Source: Bacteroidota bacterium (GTDB taxonomy: Bacteria; Bacteroidota; Kryptoniia; Kryptoniales; JAKASW01). From it: 5,704 nt of DNA. How positions within the stretch are numbered: position 1 is the stretch's first letter; every line of letters starts with the position of its first letter. The stretch covers positions 1 to 5,704 of the forward strand of contig JAJYOS010000466.1 in the NCBI GenBank assembly GCA_021796055.1, in the 5' to 3' direction. A program made the translations under genes and the position numbers. This document shows, piece by piece, positions 1 to 5,704 of the stretch. The notes beneath the pieces were generated by a model that did not search any database, was not told the DNA's origin, and saw only the letters and a list, made by a program, of their open reading frames with translations.

Positions 1-1
1 T

Positions 2-1120
2 CCGTCGGAACAGCGCACGATAGGATTCTCGATGCAAAGTTTCTTCATAGGGCTTGGCGCCGTCGTCGCTTCCGCGCTTCCTTACATCTTGACAAACTGG
101 TTCGGGGTAAGCAACACGGCGTCGGAAGGCACAATACCCGATTCTGTCAAGCTTTCGTTCTATATAGGCGGAGCGGTGTTCCTTCTCGCTGTCCTCTGGA
201 CTGTGATAAGGTCGAAGGAGTATCCACCTGAAGAGCTGATTTCATACAGCGAGGAATCTGAGGGGAGTACTGCCAATACAGAACAAGCAGCCGATCCGAT
301 CCCAGGCTCGAGGTTTATCAGGAATGGACTTGTTTGGACGGCGATAGGAGCGGCGCTCTTTCTCGTGTTTTATTTCCTCATTTATATGGACTACGGCCTC
401 GGGGTGTTCTTTGGCGGCCTGGCCGCATTTGGGATCCTGCAGATTGTTGCCGGAGTTTTGACTAACAGGAAGAAGACTACCGGCGGACTTGTCGTAGTCA
501 TGAACGATCTCTTCAAGATGCCTAAGACCATGGTACAGCTCGCGTACGTGCAGTTCTTTTCCTGGTTCGCGCTTTTTGCCATGTGGATATACACGACTCC
601 GGGAGTCGCTCATCATATATACGGAGCGACGGACACCTCCTCCGTTCTTTACAATGAGGCCGCAAACTGGGTCGGAGTTCTCATGGCCGTCTACAACGGG
701 TTCGCCGCCGTTATGGCATTCCTGCTCGTCTGGATCGCGAGGAAGACGAACAGGAAGACTGTTCACGCGATCAGCCTGGTATGCGGAGGGATCGGGCTCG
801 CTTCGTTCTACGTGATCAAGAATCCTCACATGCTCCTCGTCTCCGAGCTCGGAATCGGTCTCGCGTGGGCGTCCATACTTGCGATGCCTTACGCGATACT
901 AACGGGCTCGTTGCCAGCCCGAAAAATGGGAGTGTACATGGGAATCTTCAACTTCTTCATAGTTATTCCGCAGATCACCGCGGCCGCAATTCTCGGCTTT
1001 TGTGTCAGGAGCCTTTTCGGGGATCACGCGATTTACGCCCTCCTTCTTGGCGGGGCGTCTCTCATACTCGCCGCTATTCTTGTCATGCGAGTGGACGATG
1101 TGGACGCGTCGGCGTATTGA
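2..1120 (+). CDS. SLC45-like MFS sugar transporter, 5'-truncated by the window edge
   Basis: This is an inner-membrane carrier of the major facilitator superfamily, SLC45/glycoside-symporter type, which probably imports a disaccharide or malto-oligosaccharide with protons. The frame is open from base 2, so the Met at 32 is internal. The residues before it (PSEQRTIGFS) continue directly into MQSFFIGLGAVVASALP, matching the conserved EQRTxGFxxQ stretch that I recall well inside these transporters. About 120-130 N-terminal residues (roughly four helices) are probably missing. Counting from the Met at 32, ten hydrophobic segments are visible at about 3-20, 40-60, 98-118, 122-143, 168-189, 212-235, 244-262, 267-289, 299-323 and 332-352. 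An acidic, Ser-rich cytoplasmic loop lies at 61-93. The GVYMGIFNFFIVIPQ stretch (300-314) is a family hallmark. The C-terminus is complete, ending in a TGA stop. The amylase 110 bp downstream supports a starch-sugar substrate, but the exact substrate is inferred. A non-sugar substrate cannot be excluded. Confidence 0.88.
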   Translation, partial: PSEQRTIGFSMQSFFIGLGAVVASALPYILTNWFGVSNTASEGTIPDSVKLSFYIGGAVFLLAVLWTVIRSKEYPPEELISYSEESEGSTANTEQAADPIPGSRFIRNGLVWTAIGAALFLVFYFLIYMDYGLGVFFGGLAAFGILQIVAGVLTNRKKTTGGLVVVMNDLFKMPKTMVQLAYVQFFSWFALFAMWIYTTPGVAHHIYGATDTSSVLYNEAANWVGVLMAVYNGFAAVMAFLLVWIARKTNRKTVHAISLVCGGIGLASFYVIKNPHMLLVSELGIGLAWASILAMPYAILTGSLPARKMGVYMGIFNFFIVIPQITAAAILGFCVRSLFGDHAIYALLLGGASLILAAILVMRVDDVDASAY

Positions 1121-1217
1121 TTGGCGCCATGGATTGAGGTATTCCCTTCGTGCACCGAAATAGTTTTTCATACAATTCATAAGCGCGTCGTCAGGAATTT
1201 CAAGGCCGATAAATACT

Positions 1218-1223
1218 TAAGGA
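1218..1223 (+). promoter_or_regulatory. Ribosome binding site of the GH13 gene
   Basis: TAAGGA lies 7 nt upstream of the ATG at 1231, a good Shine-Dalgarno match and spacing. It supports that ATG as the start, which also gives a protein beginning with a plausible export signal. The rest of the 110-bp gap (1121-1230) shows no convincing promoter and no hairpin terminator, which is compatible with readthrough from the transporter gene. Confidence 0.65.
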
Positions 1224-1230
1224 ACAAATC

Positions 1231-1281
1231 ATGAAATGGATTGCAAGTCTTTTTGTCTATGCATGCCTTATAGCGCAGGCA
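1231..1281 (+). other. Predicted signal peptide of the GH13 enzyme
   Basis: The N-terminus has a short charged start (MK), then a hydrophobic core from about residue 3 to 15, then AQA followed by VSLPLPNAP. This fits Sec-dependent export with signal peptidase I cleavage after A17 (AQA/VS) or slightly later. A Cys at residue 12 is preceded by VYA, a poor lipobox with too short a hydrophobic core, so a lipoprotein is less likely. The mature enzyme would be periplasmic or extracellular. The cleavage site is inferred by eye. Confidence 0.7.
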
Positions 1282-2646
1282 GTGTCACTGCCGCTGCCGA
1301 ACGCCCCTGCGTCCGGTCTTGCGGTAAAAGCCCGGTCTGGGGAGTCGCGACAAGTTATATGGATGGAGCACGCGCGCCCGAACCCGAAGTGGGTTAAGGA
1401 CGCGGTGATCTATGAAGTCTATCCGCGTTCCTTCTCGAAAAATGAGAGCTTCTTCTCCATCATTAAGAAACTTCCGGAAATCAAAAAGCTCGGCGTGACT
1501 GTGATCTGGGTAATGCCTGTTCACCCCATAGGAATGCTCCACCGGAAGGGACCGCTCGGAAGCCCGTATTCGATTCGCAACTACTACGCTATCAATCCTG
1601 AATATGGCACGCTTGCCGATTTTGAGAAACTGGTTAGAGCCGTGCATGCCGCCGGCCTTCATATCTTAATGGACGCCGTTCTCAATCATACCGCATGGGA
1701 CAATCCCTTGATCAAAGAACACCCCGAGTGGTACAAGCACGATAGCACCGGAAAAATCATTTCACCGAATCCCGATTGGACCGACGTGGCGCAGCTTAAC
1801 TATGCTAATCAGCATCTGCGACGTTACATGATCAACATGCTGAAGTACTGGGTGAAGGATATAGGCGTGGACGGCTTTCGCTGCGATGCCGCGGAAATGG
1901 TGCCACTCAGTTTTTGGGTGGAGGCCCGCGCAGCGCTCGACAGCATCAAACCCGTCATGATGCTTGCGGAAGGTGCGAAGCCCGATTTGCAGCTTAAAGC
2001 GTTCGATCTCACTTACTCCTGGAATCTCTATAACGCGCTCGGTAGAGTCTTTAAAGGAAAGGCGCCAGCCGTGTCAATCGACAGCACGATTGTCGGGGAG
2101 AGGCACATCTATCCCATCGGCGCGCTGCGAATGCGCTTCAACACGAACCATGACGAGAATGCCTACGACGCTCCGTCCATCGAGCGCTACGGTCCGGCGG
2201 GTGATAGCCTTACAGTTGCGCTCATCGCGACTCTGCCCAGCGTACCGCTGATATACAACGGCGACGAAGTCGGTAACCCGAAAAGGTTAAGCCTCTTCAA
2301 GCAGGTCCTGATAAACTGGAATGTAAAGAACGGTTTCAGAGCCCTTTATGACAAGATTTATTCAATACGAAGGTCTAATCCGGAGTTTGTAACAGGGACT
2401 TATGAACCTCTCGTCTCCAATGGCGGCGGTAACGTCGTGGCGTACGAGAGAAAGTCCGGCGCCCGAATGGCGGTTTGCGTATTCAATTTCTCGCGCTCGC
2501 GGAAAAACAAAGTTGCCATAGATGTGCCGGGGATCGGTGATTCGAAATTGGTCGACGAAGTAACCGGTCGTGCTTATAAAGCTCATGACGGAAAGCTCGA
2601 ATTTCACATGAGGGCCTACGACTTTAAGATACTGCTGGCGCGGTAG
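1231..2646 (+). CDS. Secreted GH13 alpha-amylase-family glycoside hydrolase
   Basis: This enzyme of glycoside hydrolase family 13 (retaining, alpha-glucan active) probably hydrolyses alpha-1,4 links of starch or malto-oligosaccharides outside the cytoplasm. An N-terminal export signal (about 1-17) precedes the (beta/alpha)8 barrel. The barrel strands are DAVIYEVYPRSFS (57-69), GVTVIWVMPVHPIG (88-101), MDAVLNH (147-153, region I), GFRCDAAEM (215-223, region II, nucleophile D219), MLAEG (244-248, region III, acid/base E247) and NTNHDEN (304-310, region IV, D308). The GDEVG stretch (344-348) corresponds to region VII. Domain B, after H153, is short (about 40 residues), and a small beta-rich C-terminal domain runs from about 385 to 471. 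All three catalytic acids are present and the length (471 aa) is normal, so it should be active. Region II lacks the usual Lys-His that follows the nucleophile in classical alpha-amylases, so product specificity (amylase, maltogenic or neopullulanase-like) is open. The ATG has a good ribosome site. The gene follows a sugar transporter, suggesting one utilisation unit. Confidence 0.93.
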   Translation: MKWIASLFVYACLIAQAVSLPLPNAPASGLAVKARSGESRQVIWMEHARPNPKWVKDAVIYEVYPRSFSKNESFFSIIKKLPEIKKLGVTVIWVMPVHPIGMLHRKGPLGSPYSIRNYYAINPEYGTLADFEKLVRAVHAAGLHILMDAVLNHTAWDNPLIKEHPEWYKHDSTGKIISPNPDWTDVAQLNYANQHLRRYMINMLKYWVKDIGVDGFRCDAAEMVPLSFWVEARAALDSIKPVMMLAEGAKPDLQLKAFDLTYSWNLYNALGRVFKGKAPAVSIDSTIVGERHIYPIGALRMRFNTNHDENAYDAPSIERYGPAGDSLTVALIATLPSVPLIYNGDEVGNPKRLSLFKQVLINWNVKNGFRALYDKIYSIRRSNPEFVTGTYEPLVSNGGGNVVAYERKSGARMAVCVFNFSRSRKNKVAIDVPGIGDSKLVDEVTGRAYKAHDGKLEFHMRAYDFKILLAR

Positions 2647-2659
2647 AGTTTCGTAATTA

Positions 2660-2691
2660 GCGGAGGCATCCGTGCGGACGGATGCCTCCGC
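2660..2691 (+). terminator. Strong stem-loop after the GH13 gene, possible transcript end without a U-tract
   Basis: A perfect 14-bp inverted repeat (2660-2673 and 2678-2691, GCGGAGGCATCCGT paired with its complement) closes on a 4-nt GCGG loop. It starts 13 nt after the amylase stop codon. Its position and GC-rich stem suggest an mRNA 3' end or a protective stem. Neither side has a run of T, so it is not a textbook intrinsic terminator in either direction. It could instead be a dispersed REP-like palindrome. The hairpin itself is seen directly; its function is inferred. Confidence 0.6.
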
Positions 2692-2700
2692 CGTAATGCT

Positions 2701-2733
2701 GAGGTAAGAGGTAATCCGTAATTTAATTACCTC
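2701..2733. repeat. Tandem GAGGTAA repeat with inverted copy upstream of the kinase
   Basis: GAGGTAA occurs twice in direct tandem (2701-2707 and 2708-2714), and its reverse complement TTACCTC lies at 2727-2733. The second copy can pair as an 8-bp stem (2708-2715 with 2726-2733) around a 10-nt loop. Inside sits an AT-rich palindrome, GTAATT-T-AATTAC (2718-2730). The element lies about 100 bp before the kinase ATG in otherwise non-coding DNA, so a regulator-binding site or a leader hairpin is possible. No known operator is recognised. Confidence 0.45.
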
Positions 2734-2835
2734 AAGTTTACAGGGGAAAATCCGATAGTAGAGAAGGTGAACGATGCAAATCTACTGACGCCATGTCTAT
2801 TTATCTGAACTATTGAGCTTTTATTGTGATTGATT

Positions 2836-5703
2836 ATGGGAAATGAAACTGAGCAGGGGAAGCTTTCCTCGGCTTCTGAGGACTTGTACAGCGCGATGTT
2901 CAATCAGGATGCCTTCGGTGTTCTGATTCACGACATTGATGGGGTATTCGTTAAATCCAATCTGAAAGCGTCCCGCATGCTCGGTTATTCGGATGATGAA
3001 CTTCTTGCGTTGTCTGTGAAGGAACTCGTACCCGTGGGAGAGCAGCAGGAATGGCGGATGCCTCCAAGGGAGCGGGTGCCGGGCTTAAAAGGATTTGTTG
3101 AGCACAATCTTATTCGCAAGGATGGATCATTGCTTCCGGTGGAGATAACAACGCAGATCCTTCCAGACCGGCGGGTAATAGCCGTCATCAATGACGTCAG
3201 CAGATGGAAGAAGAGCGAGGAAGAGATTCGACACATGTCGAGACTCTATGCTACTCTCAGCCAGGTTAACCAGACGATCGTGAGAGTAAGGGATAGGGAT
3301 AATCTCTTCAGAACGATTTGCGAGGTCGCGATCGAGTATGGGAAATTCGATCTTGCGGCGATCGGCCTGTTGGACGAGTCAGGGGGAACTCTTACGCATG
3401 TTGAATCGAGGGGAACTTCGGACGGTAATCCCTATTCAAAGGTACGGCTGAATGAAGAGCCTTACAGTTTTGGGTTGTCGGCGAGCGCTATCAGGAGCGG
3501 AGAAGTTGTAACTTCGGAATGCGTTCAAATTGACGAAAGGACTTTCTTCTGGAAGGATCAAGCCACTCGACGTCAGGTCCATTCGGTCGCAGCGGTCCCT
3601 TTCCGGCTCGACAAGAAAGTGGTCGGAATATTAAGCCTGGCAAGCAAGGAATCGGGATTCTTTGGCCCAAAGGAAAAATCACTCCTCGCTGAGATAGGCA
3701 TGGACATTTCTTTCGCGCTGAATATGATAAAACTCGAAGAGGAGCGGCGCGGCGTAGAGGAGGCACTGAAAGCAAGCGAAGAACGTTACAGGTCTGTTTA
3801 CGAAAACACACATTTGGGATTATACAGAACGACCCCTGACGGTCGAATCCTAATGGCGAATCCTGCACTAATCAGGATGCTTGGGTTCGAAAGTTTCGAG
3901 CAGCTTACAGGACGTGATCTCTCGATGGAAGGCTTTGAACCGGATTATTCTCGTGATGAATTCATTCGAATTATTGAGCGTGACGGAGAGATAAAGGGCT
4001 TGGAAACAGCGTGGACAAGACTCGACGGGCGTGCGATGTACATACGAGAAAGCGCGAAAGCCATCCGCGACGATCATGGAAACACAATTTATTTCGAAGG
4101 CACGATCGAAGACATCACTGAGAAGAAGATCGCCGAAAAGGCCCTAAGGACTAGTGAAGATCGGTTCAGAAACCTTTTCGAAAATGCCCCTGTGTCCTTA
4201 TGGGAGGAGGACTTTTCCGAGGTCAAGCGCACCTTGGATAATCTGAGAACATCCGGCGTGAAGAACATTCGAGAGTTTCTTGCACGTAACCGAAAGTTTC
4301 TAGAGTCCCTGTTTGATTCTGTAAAGATTCTCTCCGTCAACAAGTCTACACTTTCTCTCTATCACGCGGTATCGGTTCTGCAGCTCATGAGAGCGGCGAA
4401 CTCCGTATCCGATCCGGATGCCGGCCCGGCGCACTCGGAAACAATTGAGAGAATTTGGAAGGGTGAGACTACTTACGAATCCGAGACATTAATAAAGACA
4501 CTTACCGGCGAGAAACGTCATGTGATGCTGCGGTGGAAGGTTGTCCCGGGGTTCGAGCAGGATTACAGTAAAGTCCTCGTAAGCATGTCTGACATAACGC
4601 CTCTCAGAAACTTCGAGCGAGAGCTCGAGAACTCCCGCGAAATGTACCGCGAAATTGTCGAGAACATCGACGAGGTGATTTTCTCGCTCGACGCGGAGGG
4701 TAAACTCATTTACGCAAGTCCTGCGATGGAGCATTATTTTGGCCCTGGGTTCGAATCGCGTCTCGGCGTCCACTTTAGCTCTTTCGTTCATCCTGATGAT
4801 CACGGCATGATCGCGGAGCGATTCGATGAACAAAGGAGGGGAATATCCACTCCTTTTGAATGCCGCTTCGTTGTCAGGGAAGGCCAGGTGAGGTGGGGAA
4901 TAGTGCATCCCGTCCCGGTCTTTCATAGAGGTGGCTTCACAGGAATCAGGGGATCGGTGCTCGACATAACCGAAAGAAAAGAAGCTGAGATGAGGTCCCT
5001 CCAGCTCGGAGAACAGCTTCGCGCGCTGGCGGCAGGCCTTCAGACTGCCAGAGAAGAAGAGCGCATATTGGTCGCGCGTGAGATACACGATGAACTCGGG
5101 CAGGGGCTGACGACACTTAAACTTGGAATCGCCCTCGTGCGGAGGAGTCTCCTCGAACATTCGACTTCTAAGAAAATCCTGACTGAGATCAATGAACTTC
5201 AGGAATTATCAAGGTCAGTCGACGGACTGGTCAATAGTGTGCGTCGCATATCCACTTCGCTGAGACCGGAAGTGCTCGATGAGCTGGGACTCGCCGAGGC
5301 TATCAAATGGTACTCGGAGCAGATTTCCCGTCAGTCGAAAATCAAATGCTCTGTCCGCATCAGCACCCAAAAAATCAGACTGAATGACAAAATGTTGACT
5401 GTTCTCTTTCGAATTTTCCAGGAGGCGCTTACGAATGTTGTCAGACATTCCGGCGCGAACAAGGCAGAGATATCATTAACGCAGCGAGACGGGAAGGTGA
5501 CACTCACCGTGAAGGACAACGGCATAGGCATCACAAGAGAAAATATCCGGGATAGACGTTCGATCGGATTGCTCGGGATGGAGGAAAGGGCGGCTGGGAT
5601 CGGAGGAGTATTCACCGTACTGCCCGCAAGTCGAAAGGGTACCCTTGTAAAGGTCGAAGTGCCGTTTGTCGAAGAAAAGCCAGATCTCTGTGCAGAAAGT
5701 TAG
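2836..5703 (+). CDS. Soluble multi-PAS/GAF sensor histidine kinase (HisKA_3 / NarL-partner type)
   Basis: This cytoplasmic two-component sensor kinase autophosphorylates on His and passes the phosphate to a response regulator, typically NarL/LuxR-like for this class. Domains in order over 955 residues are PAS1 (about 15-122), GAF (137-298), a charged coiled-coil linker (299-318), PAS2 (314-428), PAS3 (440-588, atypical and enlarged), PAS4 (600-712), a second coiled coil (about 713-745), HisKA_3 with the phospho-acceptor H751 in AREIHDELGQ, and HATPase_c. The ATPase shows an N-box with N867 (FQEALTNVVRHS), a G1 box DNGIG (894-898) and a G2 box GLLGM (911-915), so all catalytic boxes are intact. 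No transmembrane segment or receiver domain is present, so the signal is probably internal (redox, small ligand or light). The ATG at 2836 is preferred; a TTG at 2830 is also in frame, an in-frame TGA at 2827 closes the frame upstream, and no clear Shine-Dalgarno precedes either start. It appears to be a separate unit from the amylase. Its partner and ligand are unknown. Confidence 0.92.
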   Translation: MGNETEQGKLSSASEDLYSAMFNQDAFGVLIHDIDGVFVKSNLKASRMLGYSDDELLALSVKELVPVGEQQEWRMPPRERVPGLKGFVEHNLIRKDGSLLPVEITTQILPDRRVIAVINDVSRWKKSEEEIRHMSRLYATLSQVNQTIVRVRDRDNLFRTICEVAIEYGKFDLAAIGLLDESGGTLTHVESRGTSDGNPYSKVRLNEEPYSFGLSASAIRSGEVVTSECVQIDERTFFWKDQATRRQVHSVAAVPFRLDKKVVGILSLASKESGFFGPKEKSLLAEIGMDISFALNMIKLEEERRGVEEALKASEERYRSVYENTHLGLYRTTPDGRILMANPALIRMLGFESFEQLTGRDLSMEGFEPDYSRDEFIRIIERDGEIKGLETAWTRLDGRAMYIRESAKAIRDDHGNTIYFEGTIEDITEKKIAEKALRTSEDRFRNLFENAPVSLWEEDFSEVKRTLDNLRTSGVKNIREFLARNRKFLESLFDSVKILSVNKSTLSLYHAVSVLQLMRAANSVSDPDAGPAHSETIERIWKGETTYESETLIKTLTGEKRHVMLRWKVVPGFEQDYSKVLVSMSDITPLRNFERELENSREMYREIVENIDEVIFSLDAEGKLIYASPAMEHYFGPGFESRLGVHFSSFVHPDDHGMIAERFDEQRRGISTPFECRFVVREGQVRWGIVHPVPVFHRGGFTGIRGSVLDITERKEAEMRSLQLGEQLRALAAGLQTAREEERILVAREIHDELGQGLTTLKLGIALVRRSLLEHSTSKKILTEINELQELSRSVDGLVNSVRRISTSLRPEVLDELGLAEAIKWYSEQISRQSKIKCSVRISTQKIRLNDKMLTVLFRIFQEALTNVVRHSGANKAEISLTQRDGKVTLTVKDNGIGITRENIRDRRSIGLLGMEERAAGIGGVFTVLPASRKGTLVKVEVPFVEEKPDLCAES

Positions 5704-5704
5704 A

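Noticed and set aside
32..34. ATG at 32 as the true start of the transporter
   Set aside because: The frame is open to the left edge and the codons before the ATG encode a conserved family motif (EQRTxGF). Starting at 32 would remove the first several helices.
242..829. Antisense open frame of 195 codons opposite the transporter
   Set aside because: The sense frame encodes clear membrane helices with family motifs. The antisense translation is charged, low in structure and unlike any family I recognise.
781..1137. Same-strand, out-of-frame open frame of 118 codons overlapping the transporter 3' end
   Set aside because: Its translation is Arg/Ser-rich, typical of a shifted frame through GC-rich codons, and it overlaps the conserved transporter C-terminus.
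1161..1176. Possible promoter before the amylase (TAGTTTTT, similar to the Bacteroidetes -7 TAnnTTTG, and TACAAT, similar to a sigma70 -10)
   Set aside because: No acceptable -33/-35 partner is found at the proper spacing for either, and AT-rich spacers easily produce such words.
1240..1266. Lipoprotein signal with Cys at residue 12 of the GH13 enzyme
   Set aside because: The residues before the Cys (VYA) fit the lipobox poorly and the hydrophobic core would be too short. A signal peptidase I site at AQA fits better.
4489..5160. Antisense open frame of 223 codons opposite the kinase
   Set aside because: It lies wholly within the PAS4/HisKA_3 coding region, whose protein is clearly conserved, and its translation shows no recognisable domain. 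It is the mirror of a long real gene.

Overview
The window holds three genes, all on the + strand, and two non-coding stretches. The 5' end cuts into a membrane transporter of the SLC45-like MFS sugar-transporter type (2-1120). A complete secreted GH13 alpha-amylase-family glycoside hydrolase follows (1231-2646), and then a complete, large, soluble multi-PAS/GAF sensor histidine kinase (2836-5703). No RNA genes, insertion sequences, CRISPR arrays or phage genes were seen.

Organism: the closest resemblance I can recall for both the transporter and the amylase is to proteins of the Bacteroidetes/Ignavibacteria-Chlorobi (FCB) part of the bacterial tree. Base composition looks moderate and similar across the three genes. 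The kinase has no clear Shine-Dalgarno, which is common in that group, although the amylase has a respectable one. This placement is an inference from remembered family similarity, not from a search.

Layout and logic: the transporter and amylase are 110 bp apart with no terminator-like hairpin between them, so they may be cotranscribed. Together they read as a small alpha-glucan utilisation unit: the amylase carries an export signal and would cut starch or malto-oligosaccharides outside the cytoplasm, and the transporter would bring sugar products across the inner membrane. No SusC/SusD-type outer-membrane genes, regulator or phosphorylase are visible here; they could lie upstream.

The 189 bp between the amylase and the kinase ATG is the only structured non-coding DNA. 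It contains a perfect 14-bp stem-loop just after the amylase stop, then a tandem GAGGTAA repeat with an inverted copy, plus three scattered CGTAAT words. The hairpin probably marks the end of the sugar unit, and the second element may belong to the kinase's own promoter region.

The kinase has the order PAS-GAF-PAS-PAS-PAS-HisKA_3-HATPase_c, with no membrane segment and no receiver domain. It is therefore a cytoplasmic NarL-partner-type kinase whose response regulator must be encoded elsewhere, quite possibly just past the right edge. Nothing here amounts to a clearly new biological system. The points most worth checking are the intergenic repeat structures and the unusual third PAS domain.
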